The notes under the pieces: model-generated
Database searches by the model: none
What the model was told of the DNA's origin: nothing
Seen by the model: only the letters and a program-made list of their open reading frames with translations
Part shown: one piece after another, positions 12,501 to 22,685 of the stretch
How positions within the stretch are numbered: position 1 is the stretch's first letter
Layout: each line of letters starts with the position of its first letter
Origin: Allodiplogaster sudhausi
Taxonomy: Eukaryota; Nematoda; Chromadorea; Rhabditida; Diplogasteridae
NCBI GenBank assembly: GCA_945643635.1
Contig: CALZFC010000020.1
Location: 4,065,001-4,129,000, forward strand
Direction of reading: 5' to 3'
DNA length: 64,000 nucleotides
Translations under genes and position numbers: made by a program

Positions 12501-14411
12501 CTGGATGCGATCCCCACTTCGCCAACCACACAGTAAAACCACCGGCTCCTCTTCACCTCAGCAAAAGCCCCTCGCTTCTCACAAACAGCCCCCACGCTTT
12601 CCTCAGAGAGCCCCCACGCTTCTTCTCAACTCGCACACAGCACCTTTCCAGAAGCCCCCTCACTTCTTTGCTGTTCACCAGATGACGATCACCAGCCACA
12701 GGCAGAGGGTGGTCTGCGAGCTTCACTCGCAGACCACCCTCTGCACACCACCTTCTCGCCCAGCACACAGCTCAGGAGACCCCCTTCTCCTCTTTCCTGC
12801 AAGGCGAAACCAACTCGTCCTTCGTAAGAAGCTGCTCTGTTACTGGATTCGGACTACGCAGCCGAAGAACACCAGAAAAATCGGTTGGGCGCTAAGCCTC
12901 TTTTAACGGGTGGGCTCAAGGCCTCTTTTAACTTGGTGGACTCAAGGAAGGATGAAAAAATCGGATCACAGCTCGGAATCACTTGGAGATGAGTTCTTCT
13001 ACTCTTCTTCAGCAAGACGTCTCGACGTATTCGACTGGTTCGGCCCCCATGTAATAACAAGACGCTGTTATTGTAGTTCACTGCACTGCCTTTCGATGTA
13101 GAAGACGAGGGGAGGGATTGGGTTTTCAGAGGTTTATCTTCGGTATCCGGCCAACACCAGGCCAACAAGAGGAAGGAACCGCTCACGAAGAGCCACCGAG
13201 GGGAGAATGCCGCTCACGAAGAGCCAACGAAGGGAGACTGACTAGGAATGGATGGAAGTCAGAAAGGCAATGGGGAGTTGCACTTAGATATGCAAAGAAG
13301 GGAAAGGACGATAGGGAGTGCGAAATGGGACATTTCGTTACATGTATGTATCTGTTCCCTTGTTTACTTGTAGTTGTCGCCGTTTTTGAAGTAGCCGTTG
13401 TAGTGACAACAGGAGGAGTCGTTGTCGTCACGGAATCGACATCTAAAGAAACACCCTTGAACTTAACGAAAATGGATGTTATTGGTTAAGTATAATTGCA
13501 CTTTATAAACATATACGAGTAAACAAAAAATAACAAACACTAAATATGAAATCTATTGCAAATATATATTTCTATCGAAATGCCAACAATCTTCAATTGA
13601 TTCTCATTCAAAACAAATTAGTTTTTAGTTGAAATTTTCCATTAGTAATTTGCACTGGCCTGTAGTTGTTGACTGCACCCGTTCGTGGGAGGTTTATCTC
13701 AACCTCCATACGTACTCCCCGTGTATATTAAGAAAAAGGAGTGGGACAGAGGTAATTGATATAGAAGATAGAGAAAGAGAATGAGATTGTTAAAAGAGAA
13801 AGAGACTAAAATAATGACACTATCTCAAGAAGACAGAATTCTGTATCACATTTCCCATTGTCTTCGCCATTTAAGTCCGACCTCCGGCGTTGAAGCGTTG
13901 AACCTCCCCTGATCCCGCCAGGCAAGAATCGCCTTCTTCTCGCTTGAAGTAGACAGAGCCTGCCGGGGCTCCCTCCGGGGCAAGGACGACTTTGCAGTCT
14001 CCAGCAACATCGAATGCGACTCCCACGCACTTTTTCTCCTGAACATACGACGATTTGCCAATAATTGTCCTATATAAAATGTGACGCCTTATTTATACTA
14101 CTATTTATAGGATTCACTATTTTCCTTCATTACTTGGGTCATTTTCGATATTCGTTGCTCTCTTGCGAAATAAAGAGAACAGCTACAGAGACACTTACCG
14201 GTTTTGACATGCAGTCTTGAAAGCAAGCCAGATGCTCGCTTGTTTTGATGCTTTGGAGCGAATCGCCAGTCCGCTGGAACCGAGTGGAAGCGGCTGCGGT
14301 CTATAAAGGAATTTGTACGTAATTATACTTGTAAAGTAAGCCTTGAGAATATCCTACCATCGATGGCGAAAGGAGACCGACGAGAAAGAATGCGCACCGC
14401 ATTTTCAACAT
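6056..14411 (-). CDS. Secreted apple/PAN + Thr-rich + multi-C6 protein, left copy
   Basis: Head exons: 14358-14411 (MLKMRCAFFLVGLL, signal peptide), 14199-14300 and 13882-14038 (apple/PAN-like: LACFQDCMSKP, CVGVAFD, then a Cys-Leu-Ala tail), and 13368-13442 (Thr-rich, mucin-like). After the inserted LTR element follow many Cys-rich exons near 9.93-9.99, 9.33-9.47, 9.1-9.2, 8.76-8.93, 8.46-8.56, 8.19-8.31, 7.80-7.92, 7.48-7.60, 6.77-6.87, 6.415-6.542 and 6.056-6.190 kb. They carry motifs such as LVCKNGQW and CEACLMST, typical of nematode C6-domain secreted proteins, often surface or cuticle associated (role inferred). The last exon matches the last exon of the right copy but has an in-frame TAG at 6152-6154. 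This arm has more C6 modules than the right copy. Exon borders beyond those given exactly are approximate. The gene may be intact, slightly shortened, or a pseudogene. Confidence 0.65.
6905..7250. mobile_element. GC-rich inverted-repeat element in a C6-gene intron
   Basis: Two GC-rich ends (GCGCCGGCCCTGGGCCGC near 6913 and GGCCCCCGGC near 7231) face each other around an AT-rich centre, in a host sequence that is otherwise about 40% GC. A second element of the same style lies at 58.97-59.70 kb. No coding capacity is seen. Classification as a MITE is inferred. Confidence 0.5.
9475..9695. repeat. Long GA-rich microsatellite
   Basis: About 220 bases of GA/GAAA repeats in an intron of the left C6 gene. 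It gives long Arg/Glu or Leu/Ser frames that are not genes. Confidence 0.95.
10398..10697 (-). repeat. 3' LTR of the gag-only element
   Basis: A 300-bp direct repeat of 13050-13342, starting TG and ending CA. It carries a 7-base AAGCGTG segment absent from the other LTR. The gag frame runs about 65 bases into it before its TAA. Confidence 0.92.
10632..11915 (-). CDS. Gag-like protein with CCHC zinc knuckle
   Basis: A 427-codon uninterrupted frame on the minus strand. The N-terminus is basic (SGGRRKGRP) and is followed by about 150 residues of Glu/Lys/Met-rich, probably coiled-coil sequence. A 25-residue unit occurs twice in tandem (each containing GVQSE and QSEKS; about 11.17-11.33 kb). A single zinc knuckle (CYECGGCGHIQSVC, CX2CX4HX4C) sits near residue 265, as in retroelement nucleocapsids. 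The protein would bind the element RNA and form particles. No pol frame follows. The frame ends in TAA inside the 3' LTR, which is unusual for autonomous elements. The start is the first ATG; a second in-frame Met lies eight residues on. Confidence 0.88.
   Translation of the reverse strand: MFSSRKVTMSRNGKKKSGGRRKGRPMEVLPAISEEEDNLVKSEIKEKMLEERDEEKPTEYDGAVIEKMEEEMWMMKSKAEEMRYEVFERTELLETMAEDEMYTRKDTLLGAKYDLFEYGRMLEDNQSLMNDMMKMIRFQEEELMKEKERRLVEAEQNREHRRELIRLEKQQSEMIDKIERSMNISIVPPFKDKKNSENKKSCKEVGVQSEFQSEKSISESGSENEKSCKDVGVQSETQSEKSTSGSGNSCRSGRFRKCVKCYECGGCGHIQSVCPTKRRREDAERKQQMMWRMKCQEEAWRRPQMWIENKKMTVPGQKSQVDIRNVMSVKRGSSDESCAGENALKKYGRSQNVTRGQNINVMNGARSLLQKWYSFEEKASWAKNAKDSEFWPRGMRSRAPASKGGGCNEMSHFARFTPYRPFPSLHI
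12702..12744. other. Perfect 19-bp hairpin in the retroelement leader
   Basis: GCAGAGGGTGGTCTGCGAG at 12702-12720 is followed by the 5-base loop CTTCA and then the exact reverse complement at 12726-12744. It lies in the long untranslated leader (11916-13049) between primer-binding site and gag. Packaging or dimerisation signals of retroelement RNAs are often stem-loops in this position; that role is inferred. Confidence 0.85.
13050..13342 (-). repeat. 5' LTR of the gag-only element
   Basis: A 293-bp direct repeat of 10398-10697. It begins TGTAATAAC, ends TTACA, and is followed by the TGTA target duplication. It should contain the promoter for minus-strand transcription of gag. Confidence 0.92.
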
Positions 14412-15016
14412 TTTCTCGTGAATGAGAAGTCAAGCGCAAGCTTCTCAAAAAGTTACAATTTACGATGACTTGCAATTCCGTAAAAGCCTTCGACCTTCTT
14501 TCTCTTGAGGTTCCGTTGCGTGGCAGCGAAGTGCTTTTCATCAGAATTTTCCTTCAAGCTTTTCTGTATCACGAGAAGCAACAGCACTTTTAAGTTTAAA
14601 AATAACACACGCACCCAGTATGTATGTATCAAACAACATTACTGGCACAAAAAGAACACAGTTTCTCAATTCATCCCACTCCCCTTTTAGATCGACTAAA
14701 TTTTCGGTTTAAATAAATATGTGCGATAAGGGGGAAGGATGAGCTAAGATGCTGACCAACTGTGTTCTTTATGTGCCAATAATGTTGTTAGATACATATT
14801 ATGGATGTGTGTGTGTTATTTAGGTGCTATTTCACCTTGTGGTATAGAAAAGCTTGAGAGAAAATTCTAATGAAAAACACTTAGCTGCCACGCAACGACA
14901 CTTCAAGACGAGGATAGGAGTGTCGACCGAAGTGCTAAAGCTGTTTCGGAAGCTCAATTCTTCGTGGATTGCACCTCTGCGAGAAGCTTGAGCCTGCCCT
15001 TCTCATTCAAGAGAAA
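14412..15016. promoter_or_regulatory. Shared head-to-head upstream region (inverted-repeat centre)
   Basis: The 605 bases between the divergent start codons are themselves an imperfect inverted repeat around about 14,710 (for example CTGGCACAAAAAGAACACAG on one side, and its near reverse complement on the other). Both gene copies therefore carry related promoters pointing outward. No specific element was recognised. Confidence 0.5.
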
Positions 15017-16938
15017 ATGTTAGAAATGCAGTACGCATTCTTTCTTCTCGCCGGTCTCCGTTTGCCATAGATGGTAGGTTATTCTCAAGGCCTATGTATA
15101 TCCATTTTATTACAAATATAATTACGTAGAAATTTCTTTACAGACTGCAGCAACTTCCACTCGATTCCAGCGGACTGGCGATTCGCTCCAAATTATCAAA
15201 ACAAGCGAACATCTGGCTTGCTTTCAAGACTGTATGTCAGAACCGGTAAGTACTGACTTAGCTGTTCTATCATTTCCCAAGTGAGAACATTCCTATAAAT
15301 CATATAAAAAAGGCGTCACATTTTTCTCACACAACAATTTTTGACAAATCTTCGTATGTTCAGGAGAAAAAGTGCGTGGGCGTCGCATTCGATTCTGCTG
15401 GGCAGTGCAACGTCGTCCTTGCCCCTCAGGGAGCCCCGGCAGGCTCTGTCTACTTCAAGCGCGAAGAAGGCGATTCTTGCCTGGCGGGATCAGGCGAGGT
15501 TCTACGCTTCAACTCTGAAGGTCGGACTTAAATCGCGTCAAATAAGTGTTATTAGACGGGAAAATATGATACATACATATTTCGGTATTCTTGAGATAGT
15601 TTCGTAATTTTAGTCTCTTTCTGTATATCAACCATCTCGTTTTCTGTCTTTCTACAACCACTTCGATCTCTTTCTCTATCATCGACTTCGGTCTCCTTCT
15701 AGATCAATGACCTCTGTCCCCCTCCTTTTTCTTCCTATACACAGTGAGTATGTATGTACATATGTAATAGGTTGAGATAATTAAAAGAACTTCCATGAAC
15801 GGGTCAAATCCGTTGCTCAACAACTGCATGCCAGTGAAAATTACTAATGAAAATTTATCTAAAAACTGTTTCATATTGAATATGAATCAATTGAAGATTT
15901 TTGACATTTCGATAGAAATATGTATTCGCAACAGATTTCATATCTTGTGTTTGTTCTTTTTTTGTTTACTGTTTTACGTCTCTTAAGGGTAATTATACTA
16001 AACCACTATCATCCATTTTCGCTTCGTTCAAGGGTATTTATTTAGCTGTCGTTTCCGTGACGACAACGACTCCTCCTGTTGTCACTACAACTACAACTTC
16101 GACCACGTCGATAACTACAAGTAATCACTTGAACAGATACATACATACATATATCACTTTTTGAGTTCTTGTCGAGTAATTTCAAATTCTTAACGATTTA
16201 CTTTACTCTTTATTACCGTGGGAGTAGAAGTTTTGGTGGGTGGAATGGAATTTCGTCACATGACATTACTGCAACCGTCACAATACATATCTATGTATGT
16301 GAAACATGGACATTACAATTTATTGACATTGTGAGGCTCAACGCTTTAACGAATAAGGTCGGACTTAAATCGCGTAAAATAAATGTCACTAGAACGGCAA
16401 AATGTGACACAGATTCCTGTCTTTTTGAGATAATTTAGTAATTTTAGTCTGCTTCACATTATCAGCCATCTCGTTCTTTTTCTTTCTGCAACCACCTCGG
16501 TCTATTTCTCTATCAACCACCTCGGTCTCATGCTATATCAATGTCCTCTGTCCCTCTCGTTTTTCTTCACTTTTTATTTACATACATACATATATGTGTA
16601 TATGTATGCATGTATGTATCTTTTAAATATTTTATTTTAACATCTTAATAATTTTCCTTGTATCATGAGCCTCTAGCGTAGGACACTAGTGGACGGCCAG
16701 ACAAATTGCTTTTAAATTGCTAATTAGAAGAAGAAATAGATTTGTAAATTAAATAGAGCTGAATGGATTACTGCACAGCCAAAGGATTACGGTACGAACA
16801 ATGGATTACTGTAGAGCCGTGCGCCTGCCTTCCATCCACGGTCTTCGAGACGTGCCCGCACGGAAAGGCATGCGTCGCGCCCATAAAGTCCATGTGCACG
16901 CAGACGTGCCCTGCGCGCGCGACCCTTGTTGTCTCGGT

Positions 16939-16981
<43 letters not shown>

Positions 16982-18434
16982 ATTCTCCTCTCTCTCATCT
17001 TATTCTCCCTCTCTCTCCCTAATCAATTATTTGTCCATACAAATTGTATTGACAATGAGTTTTTTTTTTAAATCAATTTCCATTTCGAAAAGATAACATA
17101 AGATTACTCTCTGAATCCAGAACGTCGCTCAAGAGTTCGCGGCCGTTGAACGCAGCCAGACGACGTGCGCCGTCGACAGCATGACGTGGACGCCAGCCAT
17201 CGCGATGGGGACTCCGATTGCGTGCATTATGCGTTAGTTCAGAAAGCGAGAGGAAAGAGAGTGAAGGCGAGAGAGCGAGTGGGTATAGAGAGACAAAGAG
17301 AGAGAGAGAGAGACCGAATGATCATCCACGTCTAGCTTACTTTTGCGATCAAAATGAATGAATATATGACTCATATGAATCATGTATATCCACAAGGACC
17401 ACATGTTCTTTATTCATTTCAAAAATCAAACTGAAAATAAATATATAAAAAAACGACGCTAAAGAAACTAAAAATATTCTCAGCGAGAGCGTACCAATCG
17501 CCCGACTCCGCATGCCAGACCTTTGACGGGCTTGGTTACTACGTGGACGGCACGACGGTCAAGGGCATCTGCAAGTTCGCCGCCGTTCAGATCAATGTTT
17601 GTTGGTTTGGTTTTCCCCTAACAATAAGTTTATTGTTAAAAGTTACAGATATTAATAAATTCACGGGGCTGCTACAAAATAAAGAATGTTGACTCCTTAA
17701 AAGGAGAAGTCGAACATATCACTAATCGAATGCAGGGCGGCCCGACGACGGCGCTGTCTCTGACGTGCGCGAACGGGCAGTGGACGGCGCCCGATGGAAC
17801 TGCTGTCACGAGCGCCGTATGCACCGGTTAGACTGAGCCATCATCGCCAAATTAATATTCCTATTATTATTATTATTATTATTTTATTTTATTATTATTA
17901 TTATTATTATTACTATTATTATTGTTATAATTATTAGCGAAAATTAAAGAAAAATGGATTACTATGTTAATAGTAATAACTATATTAAGAGTAATTATTA
18001 TTCTCAATTACAACAGAGACCGACAGTGACCCGGTATGCGCGGCGTGCGCCACCGACGTGAGTGGCGCCAGGATGGAGAACGTCTATGGCTTCACCGTCG
18101 TTGGCAACTGCTACGCCAAATGCATGAACAGCAAGCTGCTCACTACGACGGCAAGTCGAGAGAGAGAGAGAGCGAGGGAAGAGAGAAAGTGAGAGATAGA
18201 GAAATGAGCGAATGCTATGCCAACTGGGAGAATATTGTTTAATTCATTTTTTAGACATTGAACTGCGCGCGAACTTTAAAAAGGGTTTCCCCTACTTTTC
18301 AGTTTGTAAACTCGAAGACGATGGCGGATGCGGGCACAATGAGTGTGCTCTATCTCTACTGTGTGGGCGGCCAGTCCTTCATTCAAATGCCGGATGGTTC
18401 AAAGCTTCGCCCATCAGGGTCTCCGTCATGCTAA
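15017..18434 (+). CDS. Secreted apple/PAN + Thr-rich + C6 protein, right copy
   Basis: Exons: 15017-15073, 15144-15245, 15364-15520, 16046-16120, 16815-16936, 17121-17232, 17484-17596, 17736-17826, 18017-18154 and 18303-18434 (TAA). Phases fit across the junctions I checked. Order: signal peptide, apple/PAN-like module (CVGVAFDSAG), Thr-rich linker, then C6-type Cys modules (CPHGKACVAP, LTCANGQWTAPDG, VCAACATDVSG, IQMPDGSKL). It mirrors the left copy but has fewer C6 exons. An in-frame TAG at 15068-15070 in the signal peptide (TCG in the left copy) would stop translation if the same start is used. A downstream start or a read error are the alternatives. Probably an extracellular or cuticle protein. 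Confidence 0.65.
16941..16980. repeat. (CT)n microsatellite in intron
   Basis: A CT run directly after the donor of the first C6 exon of the right copy. Confidence 0.95.
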
Positions 18435-20585
18435 TTGGGGTGGGGGGGGGGGAAGTGCGGGGGGAGTGGGAATAGATGTCCCCTAAGATGGGGGAGGAGG
18501 GTTGTCGCTGTACCCTCACCATCCACTCGACTCTATCGTGTGTCTAGGAGTAGACTCATATTTTTGTTATTTGTAGAATAGCATTCTTGTGCAAGCACGT
18601 GGAATTGGAGAATAAATATGTATATCATGAAATCCTTGATAGTTGTCGAAATTCTTGATATTCGGGAAGTTCATCCAATTCCTGCAGAAAAGGAGCACAA
18701 TCCGAAAGGCTCTTATGTGTTCATATGAATAGATTTCAATGCAAGTATTTTGGCTCTCGAGAGTGTCCTCCCTCGAATAGCAACTATGTATGTAGTTGCG
18801 AAAAAATATAGTATCAATTTTTTTTTAGACACATCTTAATCGAACGGCCCTGTCCAACAGGTGGTTTACATTCACTGTAAGCCTTTAAACGAGGTATGTA
18901 AGTAACCCAAAGTCTGTGATAAACTTTGCACAGGAACTCGTATTAAATATGTTGATTAATTCATACTGAAGAGTTGATTTGTAACGACGATCTCCGGCTT
19001 ATGTCGTCTGGCTGTTGATGGGACTGGGAAACGTGTGCAAGGGCGATTCTTATCAACAGCATGCACGACGGCAACAAGAGTTTGACGAGTGAAAGAAGAA
19101 CGACCGCTCAGTATGCTGGACCGAACTGCATGTCATGTGCAAGCTCACAGAGACTTTCTGTAATTCCTTTGCTTTCTTACAGTACTGGCCAAAAGGTTAT
19201 CACCTTCTGGTTTTTGATGTATATCTTTCTTAAAAGTAGAAGAACTCTTTCTGTACTTTCGATTATCGTTTTATTTTGATAATTTTAACATTATGTGTTC
19301 ACTTCGAGCATCCTATTTTTATCATTCTCTTTTGAAAACTACATGTGTCATGGAGGGAGAGCTACATATGTTACTTCATTTTATTGATAAATTATTTTTT
19401 ATGAAAGATCATCAGCACAGCGATTAATCCTATGTTTGACATGTCGTCGACAAGCAGTCATGACCAAAAAACGACAGCATTTCAGATTTCTATTCTTCAG
19501 GAATTTACTTCCTCTTAAAATTTGACCTGATGGTTTTAAGGTGGATGGAGTGAGTAAATGCGCATAAGAAGAGTAACGGTTGATGTTTTTCTGGATATAA
19601 CTGCAATTATGTATGTATGTACATCAAATTTATAATGTTCATGAGTGTTATTACCGAAAGTTTATGCGATATTTCACGTCCCGCCGCTCTTTCATTCTCT
19701 ATTTTACTATTTTGCGCGACTTACGGGGTGAACGGGGCAATTCGAACAAGCATACCTAAATAATTTTTCGTTGATCTCATTCTCAATCTTACAAGTTGTC
19801 GAGAAGGAGTTCGCTCTCAAACAGCATGACTGGAGTGCAGAGATGGACGACTCGGCACAGCAAGCCTGAAAGGTCATTCTAACTAGTGGAACTATTCTCT
19901 TCCGCTAGATAGAATGTCTTATTTTCTTTCTTTCTATTTTATATGTTTTATATTTATTTTTCTCGATTACTTTTACTTACGTCTTGCGAATTACAAATGA
20001 GTTGCTGTCTAATTTACTTGCCTTCTCAAAAGAATTGTGCAACATCAAAAATATAATCTTTTTGGCCTAACATCCAATGCGGTGTCAACTGAATGTGAGA
20101 GAATGAAATTTTGAACGAGATCATAAGTGGTGCTTATGTACGTACCTAAAATATCCCTGTGAAATTACACCTATGTATGAAATTTCAGCCATCTGCTTGG
20201 AAAATTACACCTGTAAAAATTAGTTTTTACGTTCGATTGACTTTTCATCTGTTTTCGAAGTTGAATCCCCGCGAAACTTGGCCGTTATCTATTTTAGTTT
20301 TCTTATCCATTGCTGACTCTAGCCATTGTGTCAGGAAAAAGGAGAGAATTCACTATTTATTCTTAGCTCGATTTAAAAGATGTGCCAAAACATGTACATG
20401 GAATAAGCGGGTAAGCACATATCTACATATGTATGTACATAGACAGGAGCTATTTTCATGCCATGATATGGTGTGGTGTGCTAGACATTAAATGACCTTC
20501 TCCCTTTTTCTCACTTTCCTGCCTCTCCAGATACCCTCCTGCCAGGTCATAATACTCTCTCCAACACGTCCAATTTCTCGACATC
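18435..20585. other. No gene recognised
   Basis: AT-rich sequence without a convincing exon chain. A short frame at 19.06-19.28 kb has two nearby cysteines but no recognisable family. Confidence 0.55.
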
Positions 20586-22084
20586 ATGGACGAGAACCAA
20601 CTCGCAGCTTCTCTAATTTTTTGCGTAAGCGAAAGGGACCTGGCAACTTGAAATCTCACATAATCTTTTCGGTGATCGTTCTTCATTTAGACATCCCTCT
20701 GTGGCACGCTGGGCTGTCTGACGGTGGCAGTGTTTCTCCGGCGCGTCCCGCACATCGCGACTTCCTTCTTCGGACGCGTCACTTTCTTCTTGACTCTCTC
20801 CGCCCTCTGCCACCAGGCCATCTTCGCTTTTGTCGTCGCACCAACAACATTCTTGTTCGCTCTTCTTTCCACTAGCACTTTACCACGTTTAAGTCCTTGA
20901 GAATGATGAAGATAATCCTTGAAATAGTGAGATCGAATTCCTTCGAGCTAGCGTCAACTCGAAGTACACAAAGTTCGGTCTTATCTGCCTTTACGAGCTC
21001 ATCATCTATTGCCGTGTATTACTGGCAGCAAATCGTTTCGTCATCATTTTCTTCCCCCTTCGCGTGGTGGTCGGTTGGCGGAGGCAGCGGCAGCTCTTCC
21101 ACTGCCTTGTCTGCCTTCCACTCATCGACGCCTTCGCCATACAGGCTTTCATTAACTTAATTAGTTGGTCATTTTAATTTTATTTTAATACAGTGGTTTT
21201 TAAACACTCTTTAATCCACAGTTGCTTGACTGGACTGTGCAACCAATTTCAAGGTGGCTGCTGGGACCGCAACAACTGGGTCTTAGTAAGCCAATGCGTT
21301 CAACTGCGCTTTTACGTCGAATTCGTGCGCTACTTTGCAATGCTCGCAGCTGACATCGTTTTAGACTTTCTCTCCTTCGCTCGCATTCAGCAACATCGCG
21401 CTAAGGTTTTTTTTAAATATTTTTTTCGAACTGAGTAAATATGCATTTTTACACTTTCTTCTGCGAATAAATTTTTAAGTATGATAAAATGCATGAAGAA
21501 TGGTCCCCTCAAATCTTTCGTTGAGATCCGCTCATCATTGAGTAGAAATGCTCAGGTGAATCGAGACAACTCAAGGGATGTTCAGATGCTGTATCAGGTA
21601 TTCATTCAATTATAGCACGAACAAGTAGACAATTGCTCCCACTGGGTTGTCTTAATTTTATTAAATACCTAATCACATAGATACATCAGTACATATGTAT
21701 GTCCATACATACAACAGTACATTTAAGTCGTGCGCCCAGACTTTCCTCTTCGCCTTTGACATCTCGACTACTTTCATAATTTGGCCACTTCTACCGGCTG
21801 GCCAATGGCTCACGCTGACAACTCTCGCTTGGCTGATTTCTGTCGGCGGTGACAGGTTTGTCTATATTTATGCTGAATTAAACAACAAATTTTTAGAGGC
21901 ATCTAGTACATTTTTAAAATGCCCAATAAATGTAAACATATTTTTCAATTTAAATTAACTTTAAAAATTATGGTTTACTTTTTCAAGCTTTGCAATTATC
22001 GTGTGCAATCGCGACCTTCGCAAGGTCGTCAGGCAAAGCTTATGCCGACAAGCGCCAAGGCAATTGACCGTGAGCGGAAATTAG
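20586..22084 (+). CDS. Srx-type nematode chemoreceptor (7TM GPCR)
   Basis: Seven exons: 20586-20624, 20691-20886, about 20948-21163, about 21194-21405, 21546-21598, 21718-21855, and about 21987-22084 with TAG stop. The start MDENQLAASLIF is short. TM1-TM2 read LGCLTVAVFLRR and LTLSALCHQAIFAF. TM3 ends in the family signature AANRFVIIFFP. A Cys-rich loop (CNQFQGGCW) precedes TM5, and TM6 holds LFAFDISTTFIIWPLLPAG. The tail has the NRDLRK motif after TM7. These are marks of nematode serpentine receptors close to the Srx class, usually placed in chemosensory neurons. It looks intact; the exon 3 boundaries are the least certain. A related 3' fragment lies inverted at 28.8 kb. The ligand is unknown. 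Confidence 0.82.
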
Positions 22085-22685
22085 AAGAAGTGATGACGTC
22101 ACTTCTCACTTGCGCCCTTCCCCTCTCTTCCACATCGTAATTGTACCGTCTAGAATCATTCATTACTAGAAGATTATCACTACTCATGAGAGGACGTAAC
22201 TTCTTTCTGGCTACCAAGAAGGAATACAAACATATGTTCATACTACATACATATGTATTTTTAGAAAAGAACTTTAACAAAGGGTTTCTTTATTAACTTT
22301 ATACTATTTGGACTTGTCATAAGAACTATCTGGATACTAGTGAAGAGGGAATCGACAGAACTGCCGCTTTTATACTGTCACCTTCTGCTTCTCTGCGCTT
22401 ACATTTTGTTGTGTGACAGCAGAATACAGGACAGATTCTAAAAAGAACGGTAAACAAGTTTCATTTGTTCATATCGCTCTGCGGACTAGGAGAGAGAGAT
22501 AATATTCGAGCGGGAAGAGAGAAAGAGGGAAAGAGTGAGAGAGAGAGAGATATATGTAGCTAGTATGACCTATCCCTTTATCGTGGGCTTGGAAGGGTGC
22601 ATGCTGAGAGCGCATGAGGGGTGGAGGGATGGAAATGTAGAGAGAAGAAAGGCGAGACGATAGGAGGCGCATCGAAGACCCTTCG
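22085..22685. other. Intergenic spacer between convergent genes
   Basis: Contains a GA tract near 22.49-22.55 kb and no recognised gene. The Srx gene ends from the left and the DPNYQ gene ends from the right. Confidence 0.6.

Larger units (their letters stand above)
10398..13342 (-). mobile_element. Gag-only LTR retrotransposon (TR-GAG type)
   Basis: Two direct LTRs (300 and 293 bp) differ, as far as I can read, only by one 7-bp indel, so the insertion is young. Both begin TGTAATAAC and end in TTACA, and the 4-bp target duplication is TGTA (10394-10397 and 13343-13346). Read on the minus strand, a primer-binding site starting TGGGGGCCGAACC follows the 5' LTR, and a polypurine tract (GAAAGGAGGGGGA) precedes the 3' LTR. 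The 2.35-kb interior has one large reading frame with a zinc knuckle and no protease, reverse transcriptase, RNase H or integrase, so it must be mobilised by another element. It lies in an intron of the left C6/apple gene. Confidence 0.9.

Noticed and set aside
17870..17935. CRISPR-like short repeats (ATT)n
   Set aside because: Simple trinucleotide microsatellite in an intron of a eukaryotic gene; no spacers.
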